Part shown: in pieces, positions 1 to 7,732 of the stretch | Layout: every line of letters begins with the position of its first letter | Position numbering within the stretch: position 1 is the first letter of the stretch | NCBI GenBank assembly: GCA_937871155.1 | Contig: CALMXV010000290.1 | Location: forward strand, 1 to 11,352 | DNA: 11,352 nt | DNA from: an uncultured Taibaiella sp. | GTDB taxonomy: Bacteria; Bacteroidota; Bacteroidia; Chitinophagales; Chitinophagaceae | Direction: 5' to 3' | Made by a program: the position numbers and the translations under genes | The notes under the pieces: model-generated | Told to the model about the DNA's origin: nothing | Database searches by the model: none | Seen by the model: the letters and a program-made list of their open reading frames with translations, nothing else

Positions 1-2270
1 TTGGCGTAAGCAATATAAGCCCTACGTTTTGCAGCCCTTGAAGTAAAACCACCCGCTTGTAAAACATATTGTTTAAAAGATTTTCCTGGGTTATAAATGA
101 CCGCAGATGCAGAAAGCACTTCACCACTCACCCTTACGGTTTGTAGCTGTTTCGGTATGCTAATGACATCTCCATCTTCTAATAATAAGTCATAGGACTT
201 CTTAGGATTTTTAAGAATCATATTCAAATCAATTCCTACAAATTTTCTGCTTACACTCAAGTTGTTTATCTCAGTTTCTACATCTACTGAATCATTCAAA
301 GACTTTTGAACCTTCTTGTATTTATTGGCTTTTAGTTCTTCTTGCTCCAACTCTAATTGGGTTCTATCTTTTCGTTCTCTTTTTAATGAAGCGCCATCAC
401 GATAGGCCCTTGGTGTAAGCCCACCGGCACGTTTTATCAAGTCAGAGATTCGATCATTTTTGGTGGTGAGGGTATAGGTTCCCGGGAACAAAACCTCCCC
501 TTCTATAAGCACCGTCTTTTGTACTTGATATCCGGGCGCTGGGAATACAGAAATAATATCAAAAGGCTTTAATACAAAATTGCTTGCCTGCGATAAATTT
601 CTATCAATAGGAACAGTAAAAATCTGTGCGGTAGTTGTAGTATCTGTTATTTGATTGGTGATTCGTAACCGTCTTGATATTTCAATGCGTTTTGAAGTAG
701 CTCCTTCTTTAAGCCCACCTGATTTTATGATCGCATCTTCTAAAGTCATATTTTCTGCAAAAGGCAAAGTGCTTGGATTGCGTACTTCACCTGTTACTAA
801 TAAATTATATTCTTCCTTTAACTCAAAGGCCGATGGAATGGAAACAACATCTTCTCGTTTCAAAACAATATCCTCAGCTGCTCCGCTAACAATTGCAAGG
901 GTATTAAATGAAAGCATTTCACGCGTTAAGTCATCTTTCAAACGTGTGATGTACCCTCTATTGGGAAACGCATCTTCTTTCAATCCATCCGCCTTTCTGA
1001 TTAGTTGTTTCAAAGTAAGCCCTTCATTTAACTCAAACTGACCCGGACGAAAAACAGCACCATAAATTGTTACTCTATTTGAAAAACGATTCAGTAATTC
1101 ATCAATAAAAAACTTGTCGCCAGAAGCCGGAACATAACTTTCAAACTGGTCGGGTAGTATGTCTTGTAATGTATATTCTGTAGCGGTATTCTTAATGACT
1201 TTTATCCGAGCTTTATAAGCAATGTCGGTATAACCGCCGGCGAAGCGTATCAAGTCGCCGAGCGTTTCATTAAACTTCATTTCAAAGATGGCAGGGTGCT
1301 TTACTTGTCCTGTCATTTCTACTCTTGTTTTATAAGGTGGAATACGAATCACATCTTGATCTTGTAAGCGAATATTGTTTTTCAGCGTGCCGTACAATAA
1401 AAAATCATACACGTCCAATACGGCTATAATTTCTTGCCCTCTGATGATTTGTACTTGACGAAAAGAGCCGTTTTCATTAGGACCTCCAGATGCATATAAA
1501 GCATTAAATACATTTGCCACAGAAGGTAATGTATAAGTACCCGGTTTAACAATTTCACCCGTTAAAGCCACTTTGATACTTCGAATATTTCCTAAGGTAA
1601 TTCCCACTTTTGTGTTTCCGCTTTTTATTCCCGGATAGATAGTAGTCAACTTTGCACGAATGCGTGAAGCAGCTTGCTCAATAGTAGCGCCTGCAACAGA
1701 TACAATACCAACAAGAGGAATATTGATGGCACCTTCAGGAGTTACCGTTAAGTTGTAATTTGCTTCAGAAAAACCATAGATGTCCACTAAGATTTGATCA
1801 TCTGGACCTATCTGATAATCTACTGGAGTAGCTATTCGAAGGTTCGGTTCAAAGGTGGGATTAGCATTGGCAAATAACGATGCTCCAAATATACGAGAGG
1901 AGAGATTGTTAGTTAATGAAGTTGGAGTTTTATCTGTTTTCTCATCTTCATCTTGATTTGCTAGCTGCCTTGACTTTTTTTCTTTTCCATTTGTAGCTGC
2001 ATCTTGCTTTTTCAACATTTCTACACGTTGTCTCAGTTTACTAACCTCATCAGGCTGCATTCCTTTTGCTGTCGCTATTTGCTCCAACTGTGCATCACCC
2101 AAACCACTCGCCTGTACTTGATTTAAAAGCTGGCGTATCTGTGCATCAGACAACTCTTCTACTTTTACTTGCGAAAGAGTTTGTGGATCAGAAGCTACTT
2201 GAGCAATTGCGGATGAAACGGATAAAGACAATAAACAAACTACGAGAGAAACGAAAAACTTTTGAAACAT
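1..2270 (-). CDS. Multi-SLBB polysaccharide export outer-membrane protein, C-terminus cut by window edge
   Basis: Probable outer-membrane/periplasmic channel protein for exopolysaccharide or capsule secretion, related to the Wza/polysaccharide-export family. I translated the open frame by hand: it starts at ATG 2270 and runs without a stop off the left edge, giving about 756 residues. Residues 1-23 are a Sec signal peptide ending AIA before Q. No lipobox Cys is seen, unlike Wza. Residues ~30-80 are a Gln/Asp-rich helical segment, followed by a charged linker rich in Lys, Asp and Glu. A poly-export domain starts near residue 148 (DYQIGPDDQILVDIYG). At least six SLBB units follow, near residues 228, 316, 400, 490, 585 and 705. 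Each has a G-E/Q/A-V/I core and most have a later A/S-GG turn. Bacteroidota commonly carry long proteins of this kind. The chromosomal partners (Wzc-like kinase, glycosyltransferases) would lie beyond the left edge, if present. The family call is firm; the exported polymer cannot be inferred. Confidence 0.9.
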   Translation of the reverse strand, partial: MFQKFFVSLVVCLLSLSVSSAIAQVASDPQTLSQVKVEELSDAQIRQLLNQVQASGLGDAQLEQIATAKGMQPDEVSKLRQRVEMLKKQDAATNGKEKKSRQLANQDEDEKTDKTPTSLTNNLSSRIFGASLFANANPTFEPNLRIATPVDYQIGPDDQILVDIYGFSEANYNLTVTPEGAINIPLVGIVSVAGATIEQAASRIRAKLTTIYPGIKSGNTKVGITLGNIRSIKVALTGEIVKPGTYTLPSVANVFNALYASGGPNENGSFRQVQIIRGQEIIAVLDVYDFLLYGTLKNNIRLQDQDVIRIPPYKTRVEMTGQVKHPAIFEMKFNETLGDLIRFAGGYTDIAYKARIKVIKNTATEYTLQDILPDQFESYVPASGDKFFIDELLNRFSNRVTIYGAVFRPGQFELNEGLTLKQLIRKADGLKEDAFPNRGYITRLKDDLTREMLSFNTLAIVSGAAEDIVLKREDVVSIPSAFELKEEYNLLVTGEVRNPSTLPFAENMTLEDAIIKSGGLKEGATSKRIEISRRLRITNQITDTTTTAQIFTVPIDRNLSQASNFVLKPFDIISVFPAPGYQVQKTVLIEGEVLFPGTYTLTTKNDRISDLIKRAGGLTPRAYRDGASLKRERKDRTQLELEQEELKANKYKKVQKSLNDSVDVETEINNLSVSRKFVGIDLNMILKNPKKSYDLLLEDGDVISIPKQLQTVRVSGEVLSASAVIYNPGKSFKQYVLQAGGFTSRAAKRRAYIAYA

Positions 2271-2321
2271 CAATGTAAATATGAGTAGTAGTGATTAGCT
2301 AATATATGTACCAATTGTTAG

Positions 2322-2329
2322 CAAATTTA
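2322..2329 (-). promoter_or_regulatory. Candidate -7 element of the SLBB export gene
   Basis: Read on the minus strand this is TAAATTTG, an exact fit to the Bacteroidota -7 consensus TAnnTTTG. It lies about 52 nt upstream of the ATG at 2270. No TTTG-like -33 box is present 19-21 nt further upstream, so the assignment is weak. The surrounding gap of about 100 nt holds no other clear gene or hairpin. Confidence 0.35.
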
Positions 2330-2372
2330 TATTTTTTAGTTGTATTCTTTGATTCCTCTTAATAGCCTACCA

Positions 2373-3584
2373 TTACGTAATAGCTAAGCCCATCAATAAC
2401 CATCCTAACACAATCAACGGTGAAGGAATTTTGGTGAAGTTCAGCACACAAAATGTAATTAATACCACCACCACATTCAACCACTCGAAGGGCATTGATT
2501 GAAACAACACAACGCCGGAAGCCGCTACTATTCCTACAATAGCGGCGAGGATACCTTCTAAGGCACGATAAATAATAACGTGTTGTTTTAGGTTTTCGTA
2601 TAAAGGATATAAAAACAATAACAGTAAAGTACTAGGTAAGAAAATAGCAATAGAAGCTGTGATACAGCCTAGCACTTGCCAATGGGAACCCCAAGGGCTC
2701 ATAATCAATCCGCCTACAAAACTACAAATGGAAAAAACGGGACCGGGTAAAGCTTGTACCATTCCATAGCCTGTCAAAAGCTGAGTGGCAGATAGTAAAG
2801 GTGGTTGACCCAACTCTAATGGATGATGAACAAACTGATAAAGCATCATTGGTATTAAGGCTTGGCTACCTCCAAAAACAAAGGTGCCAAATCGGAAAAA
2901 ATTTTCGAATAAGTTAAAGATGCGTCTATGTTCCCAATGTTGAATTCTAGCTACTTCGGATAAAATACCTGCAATAAGAAATATTAAAAAGAATACCCAC
3001 AAATTCATCCATTTTATAGGTTTAGGTTTCTTTTGTTTTAGTGGAATACGCTTGCTACTAATATTACTGATACTGCCGGCGACCAATAATAGCAAGGGGA
3101 AAACCCATGGTGTACGAATATAATAAGCTACAACGGCTGCACCTATCATGATAAAAGCTGTAGCAACATGGTTAATGCTCGCCTTCATCATCCTTGCTGC
3201 AGCAAAAACAATAAATCCTACTGACATTGGCAAAACATACTTGAACAAGTTGGTCTGTAAATCCTTTGCGTTGATATAAAGCAATAGAAAAGAAAAGGCT
3301 CCCATCATTATTGAAGCCGGCAATATCCAACAAAGCAAGGTAAGTATCGCTAAAGATACACCGCCTCGTTTATAGGCTATCAATACTACTGTTTGTGTAG
3401 AAGAAGGTCCTGGCAACATCTGACAGAATGCATTAAATTCCATCAACTCTTCTTCGGTTACATGCTTTCTTTTGAGCACAAAGGTTTTAATCATCATACC
3501 TAAATGTCCTTGTGGTCCACCAAAAGCAGTAATAGAAAACAACAGTACATCCCTTAAAAACTGTAAATGACGTAGCAATTTCAC
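2373..3584 (-). CDS. chrA: Chromate transporter, ChrA (CHR) family, two-domain form
   Basis: Integral membrane protein of 403 residues, the size of full-length bidomain ChrA proteins, which export chromate in characterised members. Both halves carry the CHR signatures. The N-half has FGGPQGHL (21-28) and LPGPSSTQ (57-64). The C-half has FGGSQALIPMM (237-247) and LPGPVFSICSFVGG (279-292). About ten hydrophobic stretches are visible, with a basic Lys/Pro-rich linker near 178-191 between the halves. The start codon is GTG at 3584: an in-frame TGA lies 18 nt upstream (3603-3605), and the first Met after the start is residue 30, which would remove the first motif. No chrB or other chromate-resistance gene is adjacent. 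Many CHR proteins have unproven substrates, so chromate specificity is inferred from the family. The neighbouring small ORF/pdxH pair is divergent and functionally unrelated. Confidence 0.88.
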   Translation of the reverse strand: MKLLRHLQFLRDVLLFSITAFGGPQGHLGMMIKTFVLKRKHVTEEELMEFNAFCQMLPGPSSTQTVVLIAYKRGGVSLAILTLLCWILPASIMMGAFSFLLLYINAKDLQTNLFKYVLPMSVGFIVFAAARMMKASINHVATAFIMIGAAVVAYYIRTPWVFPLLLLVAGSISNISSKRIPLKQKKPKPIKWMNLWVFFLIFLIAGILSEVARIQHWEHRRIFNLFENFFRFGTFVFGGSQALIPMMLYQFVHHPLELGQPPLLSATQLLTGYGMVQALPGPVFSICSFVGGLIMSPWGSHWQVLGCITASIAIFLPSTLLLLFLYPLYENLKQHVIIYRALEGILAAIVGIVAASGVVLFQSMPFEWLNVVVVLITFCVLNFTKIPSPLIVLGWLLMGLAIT

Positions 3585-3645
3585 GATACAAATAAAACAG
3601 ATTCAATTCTTCAAAAAAAACTAAAAAGTACCAAACAATCTTTAT

Positions 3646-3653
3646 TATCTTGC
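3646..3653 (+). promoter_or_regulatory. Possible weak promoter for the small ORF-pdxH pair
   Basis: TATCTTGC lies about 20 nt before the ATG at 3673. It keeps the TA and the following TT of the Bacteroidota -7 consensus TAnnTTTG but departs from it at the last two bases, and no clear -33 box precedes it. It sits in the 88-nt divergent gap between chrA (-) and the small ORF (+), which must contain the promoters for both directions. Low confidence. Confidence 0.2.
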
Positions 3654-3672
3654 AGCGCAAACTGACAATTCC

Positions 3673-3825
3673 ATGAAAGGTTTATTACTTCATTCGTTCT
3701 ATGATTCAATGCAATACAGCACAGGCTGGATAATCAGCTATGTGTTTATGTTTTTTATGACTATTGAGTTGTTGTATGTAATGTACCACTACTTACTTCC
3801 ACATAAACGTAAAGGAAAAAAATAA
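3673..3825 (+). CDS. Small single-pass membrane protein, 50 residues, upstream of pdxH
   Basis: An intact reading frame from ATG 3673 to TAA 3823-3825, too short for most ORF cut-offs. The product has a short N-terminal stretch, a hydrophobic segment rich in Ile, Phe, Met, Val and Tyr at about residues 19-42, and a strongly basic C-terminus (PHKRKGKK). That pattern fits a one-span inner-membrane protein with the C-terminus in the cytoplasm under the positive-inside rule. The stop lies only 2 nt before the GTG of pdxH, so the two are probably cotranscribed and may be translationally coupled. The last codons also supply a purine-rich AAAGGAAA run at 3811-3818 that could serve as the pdxH ribosome binding site. 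I do not recognise a family and assign no function. It could be a leader-type ORF rather than a functional protein, but its membrane-protein character argues for a real product. Confidence 0.65.
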   Translation: MKGLLLHSFYDSMQYSTGWIISYVFMFFMTIELLYVMYHYLLPHKRKGKK

Positions 3826-3827
3826 TC

Positions 3828-4472
3828 GTGGCACACGATACCGACATAGCTTCCATTCGTAAAGATTATATAAAAGCTGACTTAACTGAAAATGCAGTAG
3901 GCACATGCCCTATGCAGTTTTTTTCAAAATGGTTTGATGAAGCACAAGCTGCCGAAGTAGATGAGGTAAATGCTATGACTTTAGCTACCTCAGATAAAGA
4001 AGGAGTTCCCCATGCCCGTATTGTATTACTGAAAGCTCTTGAAGAAGAGGGCTTTTCTTTTTTCACCAATTACAAGAGCCATAAAGGACAAGAGTTGGAT
4101 GAAAATCCTAGAGCAGCTTTGGTATTTTTTTGGCAGGCTTTAGAACGACAAGTAAGAATAGAAGGTACCGTAGAACGTTTATCGGATACCGCTAGTGACA
4201 CCTACTTTTATTCTCGTCCTGAAGGGAGTCAATTGGGAGCTTGGGCTAGCCCGCAAAGTCAAGAAATTATAGACCGCAGTATCCTTGAAGATAACTATAG
4301 AAAATATCAAGAACAGTTTAGCACCCATATCCCTCGCCCACCACATTGGGGAGGCTTTATACTGAAGCCAAATTACATCGAATTTTGGCAAGGCAGAAGC
4401 AATAGAATGCATGATAGAATTGTCTTCACTTTAGAAAACAACCTCTGGAAAAGAAAAAGATTAGCCCCTTAA
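3828..4472 (+). CDS. pdxH: Pyridoxine/pyridoxamine 5'-phosphate oxidase
   Basis: FMN-dependent cytoplasmic oxidase that converts pyridoxine or pyridoxamine 5'-phosphate to pyridoxal 5'-phosphate, using oxygen. The 214-residue length is normal for the family. Visible signatures are RIVLLK (64-69), FFTNYKSHKG (78-87) and FFW..LERQVRIEG (100-113) in the split-barrel FMN-binding fold. SRPEGSQLGAWASPQS (129-144) follows, then the family C-terminal signature with WQGRSNRMHDR (187-197) and a terminal RLAP (211-214). The start is GTG at 3828, giving the usual N-terminal helix (IASIRKDYIKADL). An AAAGGAAA run lies about 10-17 nt upstream. The gene follows the 50-residue membrane ORF by 2 nt and ends before a hairpin shared with etfA. 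All key motifs are intact. Confidence 0.96.
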   Translation: MAHDTDIASIRKDYIKADLTENAVGTCPMQFFSKWFDEAQAAEVDEVNAMTLATSDKEGVPHARIVLLKALEEEGFSFFTNYKSHKGQELDENPRAALVFFWQALERQVRIEGTVERLSDTASDTYFYSRPEGSQLGAWASPQSQEIIDRSILEDNYRKYQEQFSTHIPRPPHWGGFILKPNYIEFWQGRSNRMHDRIVFTLENNLWKRKRLAP

Positions 4473-4526
4473 CTTTCCAACATCCAACTGCTCACTACAT
4501 TTTTTGATTTCATGAGCTCCAAATAA

Positions 4527-4553
4527 AAAAGCAGCTATTTTCTAACTGCTTTT
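4527..4553. terminator. Bidirectional intrinsic terminator between pdxH and etfA
   Basis: Perfect 8-bp inverted repeat AAAAGCAG (4527-4534) and CTGCTTTT (4546-4553) around an 11-nt loop. The stem is flanked by A residues on the left and T residues on the right, so a U-tract follows the hairpin on both strands; the tract is stronger on the minus strand (TTTTTTATTT). It lies between convergent genes, 55 nt after the pdxH stop and 25 nt past the etfA stop, as expected for a shared terminator. Confidence 0.75.
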
Positions 4554-4577
4554 CAAATTTATTCGAGTCAAAAAGTA

Positions 4578-5561
4578 TTAACCTGCGTGTTCCGCTTTAA
4601 ACTTCTTAACGGCTTCTGTTAATTTAGGAACTATTTCTAAAGCATCTCCTACCACGCCATAATCAGCGGCTTTGAAGAATGGAGCTTCTACATCTTTATT
4701 GATAACAACGATAGTCTTAGAGCTATTGACACCTGCTAAGTGCTGGATAGCACCAGAAATACCTACAGCAATATAAAGATTCGGACGAATGGTACCACCG
4801 GTTTGACCCACATGTTCGTGGTGAGGACGCCAATGGCTATCAGCTACAGGACGAGAACAAGCTAATGATGCTCCTAAAGCACCGGCTAGGTCTTCTAATA
4901 CACCCCAGTTTTCAGGACCTTTCATACCACGTCCACCAGAAACTACTAACTCAGCTTCCGGCAAAGGCACTGCACCACCCGATACGGTTTGTATTTCTTT
5001 TACTTGTACACTGAAATCTTTATCATCAAATGCGACATACAGAGTTTCAACGGTTGCTGCACCTTCTCCTTTCGATACTGAGAAACTGTTAGGCATTAAG
5101 GTAATCACTTTGTTGTCACTTGTGATGTTGATAAATGCAAATGCTTTACCGGAGAATACTGCTTTCTTGATAACAAAGCCTTTGGATAAATCCGGTTGAG
5201 AGATAGCCCCTGCAACTAAACCTGCTTTCATCTTTGCAGCTAAACGAGGGGAAACCGCTTTACCGGTTACATCATGAAGAGTTACGATTACGGTTGCGCC
5301 TTCATTTGCCGCTACCGTAGCAATGGCTTTTGTATAAGCACGACTGCTAAGTGTATCTAAACGGGCATCGGCTATATGAACTACTTTCTGAGCTCCATAA
5401 GCACCTAATTGCTGCATAGCGGTAGTGTCCGCTGTTCCAAGTACTACTGCTGTAGTCGTAGTACCCATGCTTTGGGCTAATGTTGATGCATATTGCACGG
5501 CTTCAAAAGTCTTCTTCTTAAATATATTTTGAGAGTGTTCTGCTAAAACTAAGATTGACAT
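4578..5561 (-). CDS. etfA: Electron transfer flavoprotein subunit alpha
   Basis: FAD-binding alpha subunit of the ETF heterodimer, which accepts electrons from acyl-CoA and related dehydrogenases and passes them to ETF-quinone oxidoreductase. The length, 327 residues, is typical. The N-terminal domain holds LHDVTGKAVSPRLAAK (95-110). The C-terminal FAD domain carries VSGGRGMKGPENW (207-219), SRPVAD (236-241), VGQTG (251-255), ISGAIQHLAG (268-277), INKD (287-290) and ADYGVVGD (299-306), all canonical. The gene starts at ATG 5561, 32 nt downstream of the etfB stop, so the two form an operon. No dehydrogenase or ETF-QO gene lies in the window. A hairpin terminator follows the stop. Confidence 0.96.
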   Translation of the reverse strand: MSILVLAEHSQNIFKKKTFEAVQYASTLAQSMGTTTTAVVLGTADTTAMQQLGAYGAQKVVHIADARLDTLSSRAYTKAIATVAANEGATVIVTLHDVTGKAVSPRLAAKMKAGLVAGAISQPDLSKGFVIKKAVFSGKAFAFINITSDNKVITLMPNSFSVSKGEGAATVETLYVAFDDKDFSVQVKEIQTVSGGAVPLPEAELVVSGGRGMKGPENWGVLEDLAGALGASLACSRPVADSHWRPHHEHVGQTGGTIRPNLYIAVGISGAIQHLAGVNSSKTIVVINKDVEAPFFKAADYGVVGDALEIVPKLTEAVKKFKAEHAG

Positions 5562-5593
5562 AAACTATGTATTAAAAAATTTGAAGTAAAAAA

Positions 5594-6337
5594 TTAAATG
5601 ACTTTAGCTTCGTTGTGCAACGCACTTACCAAAGCATCTAGGTTATCAATTGTAAACATCTTAACTCCTGTTTTTGCAGGTGGCATTTCGAAACTATCAA
5701 TGCTAGTTAATGATTGGATAGCTGCTGGAGCTACAACTTTCAATGGTTTTGTACGAGCAGCCATAATGCCGCGCATATTGGGAATACGAGCTTCAGACAT
5801 ACCTTTTTGACAAGACACGACTAGAGGCAAGGTAGCTGTATCAATTTCTTCACCTCCTTCAATCTCACGGCTAATCGTAGCTACACCTCCTGCTATGTCT
5901 AATTTGGTAGCAAAACCTACATAGTTCATGTCTAGCATTTCCGCCAACATACCTCCTACAACACCGTTATTGTAATCAATGGTTTCTTTACCACACAATA
6001 CAAGGTCATAGTTTTCAGTTTTAGCATATTCTGCTATTTGAGCTGCAATTACATAAGGGTCGTTTGCATCCGTATCAATACGAATGGCTTCATCTCCACC
6101 TATAGCTAAGGCTTTACGAATTACGGGCTCAGCATCCGCTTTACCCACTGTAACTAAGTTGACAGCTGTGGCTACACCGCTTTCTTTAAGCTCCAACGCA
6201 CGTACTAGGGAATACCATTCATCATAAGGATTGATGATCATAGTAACTCCGGCAGTGCTGAACTGCGAATTATTATCGGTGAAAGCAATTTTGGAAGTTG
6301 TGTCAGGAACTTGACTAATACAAACTAATATTTTCAT
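5594..6337 (-). CDS. etfB: Electron transfer flavoprotein subunit beta
   Basis: AMP-binding, structural beta subunit of ETF, partner of the alpha subunit encoded 32 nt downstream. The length, 247 residues, matches the family. Visible features are MKILVCISQVPDT at the N-terminus, INPYDEW..VRALELKE (35-52), RKALAIGGDEAIRI (74-87) and LCGKETIDYNNGVVGGMLAEML (from 114). The ETF-beta signature region CQKGMSEARIPNMRGIMAARTKPL begins at 176. Start ATG 6337. A promoter with both -33 and -7 elements lies just upstream, making this the first gene of the etfBA operon. Confidence 0.96.
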   Translation of the reverse strand: MKILVCISQVPDTTSKIAFTDNNSQFSTAGVTMIINPYDEWYSLVRALELKESGVATAVNLVTVGKADAEPVIRKALAIGGDEAIRIDTDANDPYVIAAQIAEYAKTENYDLVLCGKETIDYNNGVVGGMLAEMLDMNYVGFATKLDIAGGVATISREIEGGEEIDTATLPLVVSCQKGMSEARIPNMRGIMAARTKPLKVVAPAAIQSLTSIDSFEMPPAKTGVKMFTIDNLDALVSALHNEAKVI

Positions 6338-6364
6338 TTCAGATAAATATTTTTAAAAGTGCGG

Positions 6365-6396
6365 CAAAATTAAGGGAATTTGTTGGGCTTGCCAAT
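6365..6396 (-). promoter_or_regulatory. Bacteroidota-type promoter of the etfBA operon
   Basis: On the minus strand TAATTTTG (6365-6372) matches the -7 consensus TAnnTTTG exactly. Upstream, ATTG (6393-6396) resembles the -33 TTTG, with 20 nt between its TTG (6393-6395) and the -7 box, which fits the usual spacing. Transcription would begin roughly 20 nt before the etfB ATG at 6337. This is the best-formed promoter in the window. Confidence 0.6.
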
Positions 6397-6446
6397 GAAG
6401 AAAACGATAAGTCTATATTTTATTCGAAGCCTGCTTAAAAGACTTC

Positions 6447-6890
6447 TTAGCGCTTCTGTACAAAAAAATCTTTCATCAGCTGCGCACATTCATCAGCCAT
6501 AATCCCTTTTACAATTTTAGATTTTGGATGAAACGGATGGTTTTCGCCGGTCGTTTTTCGATAGCCGTTTTTTACATCTTCTGCACCATAGACTATCGTG
6601 CCTACTTTGCTCCAATACAATGCGCCACAGCACATCAAACAAGGTTCTACTGTAACATAAAGGGTTGCATCCATCAAATATTTACTTCCCAGTTCATTAA
6701 ACGCAGCAGTAAGTGCCAACATCTCAGCATGTGCTGTTGCATCTCTCAACAACTCTACTTGATTGTATCCTCTAGAAATAATTTTATTTTCCCAAACCAC
6801 TAAAGCACCTATAGGCACTTCATCTGATTCGAAAGCAACACGAGCTTGCCGTAGCGCCTCTTTCATAAAATAGTCGTGGTTGAATATCAA
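6447..6890 (-). CDS. tadA: tRNA-specific adenosine deaminase
   Basis: Zinc enzyme of the cytidine/deoxycytidylate deaminase fold that converts the wobble adenosine of tRNA(Arg)(ACG) to inosine. In 147 residues it shows EVPIGALVV (24-32), the HAE active site (His54, Glu56) and PCLMC (Cys84 and Cys87 as zinc ligands), then HPK..I..GI..DEC in the C-terminal helix region. The frame begins at TTG 6890, preceded in frame by a TAA at 6894-6896. The next start, ATG 6866, would remove eight residues (through HDYF) that align with the short N-terminal extension seen in known TadA proteins, so I prefer TTG. The gene lies 42 nt after the M48 protease and could be read from its transcript. It is the usual essential tRNA editor; a guanine or cytosine deaminase is less likely given the pattern of motifs. 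Confidence 0.9.
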   Translation of the reverse strand: MIFNHDYFMKEALRQARVAFESDEVPIGALVVWENKIISRGYNQVELLRDATAHAEMLALTAAFNELGSKYLMDATLYVTVEPCLMCCGALYWSKVGTIVYGAEDVKNGYRKTTGENHPFHPKSKIVKGIMADECAQLMKDFFVQKR

Positions 6891-6932
6891 TATTTATGTT
6901 TTAAAAAATGAATACTTATAAACAAAGAAAAG

Positions 6933-7730
6933 CTACTCCGCTATTTTTTGTTTCAACTGATCCCATGCTACAATAGACATTACTTGTACATATTGCCCCT
7001 TATGTTTTTGGCTATACTCCAAAATATATCTTGCTCGTTCTTTGGAATCTGGATGTGTACTTATCCAAGAAAAATTTTTATCAATTTCAGGACTATCTTC
7101 AGCAATTCTATTAAGAAAATCAGAAAATGGTTTTGGGTTTACATTAGCAGCAATAAGATAATCTACAGATTTAATATCCGCTTCTTTTTCCAGCCTCCTA
7201 TCGAATGAAGAAGAGGATAATTGCTTTACTGTTTCTTGAATTATCTCCGAGCCTGCATTCCCTGTTGTTATAGACAATAGCACTGATAATCCAATTTCCT
7301 TCAGTAATTTTTTCTTAACATGCTGTAATTCTATATGAGCCAATTCATGACATATAACACCAAGTAATTCTTCGGGATTCTCTACTTTATTGATAAGTCC
7401 GGTATAGATTATTAAATGCCCGCCCGGCAAAGCAAAAGCATTGACTTCATCTTTTCTGATAAGATGTGTTTTTATATTGGTAGTGTTGATATTGTTAGCT
7501 ATACATACGTTTGACATCATATTATCCACTGCTAATACAACTTCCTTTTCTGTTAGCTCATTTTCTGTTTTGATAATAGCATCCCAAAAAACATTTCCTA
7601 ATTTTTGTTCTGTCTTATACGTTAATTTTTCAATTCGAAATAGGTTAATCCAATCAACTTTGTCCATTAAAAACCATAGTCCAAAAAATAGAAAAACCAA
7701 AATCAATCCTTGAAATACTACTTTCATCAT
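6933..7730 (-). CDS. Membrane-anchored M48-family zinc metalloprotease
   Basis: Peptidase of the Ste24/HtpX/Oma1-like M48 family, 265 residues. An N-terminal membrane anchor spans residues ~5-22. The catalytic domain then shows NAFALPGGHLIIYTGLI (97-113), the zinc motif HELAH (His128, Glu129, His132), the third-ligand region EKEAD (Glu183 likely) and HPDSKERA (226-233). These are the standard M48 landmarks, so it should be active. The single N-terminal anchor resembles BepA/LoiP/Oma1-type proteins more than multi-span HtpX, suggesting an envelope-facing quality-control protease; that role is inferred. It starts at ATG 7730 (or the adjacent ATG 7727), 2 nt after the stop of the DUF4870-like gene, so it is translated with three small membrane proteins that may be its substrates or partners. 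Confidence 0.9.
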   Translation of the reverse strand: MMKVVFQGLILVFLFFGLWFLMDKVDWINLFRIEKLTYKTEQKLGNVFWDAIIKTENELTEKEVVLAVDNMMSNVCIANNINTTNIKTHLIRKDEVNAFALPGGHLIIYTGLINKVENPEELLGVICHELAHIELQHVKKKLLKEIGLSVLLSITTGNAGSEIIQETVKQLSSSSFDRRLEKEADIKSVDYLIAANVNPKPFSDFLNRIAEDSPEIDKNFSWISTHPDSKERARYILEYSQKHKGQYVQVMSIVAWDQLKQKIAE

Positions 7731-7732
7731 GT

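Noticed and set aside
655..1041. Plus-strand open frame of 128 codons inside the SLBB gene
   Set aside because: Antisense to well-conserved SLBB repeats; the Ser-rich product matches nothing recognisable.
2372..2381. Palindrome ATTACGTAAT at the end of chrA
   Set aside because: It includes the chrA stop codon and final codons and has no T-tract; a 10-bp AT-rich palindrome is expected by chance in this composition.
6409..6445. AAGTCT / AGACTT inverted repeat after tadA as a terminator
   Set aside because: Only 6 bp with a 25-nt loop and no clean T-tract, so not convincing.
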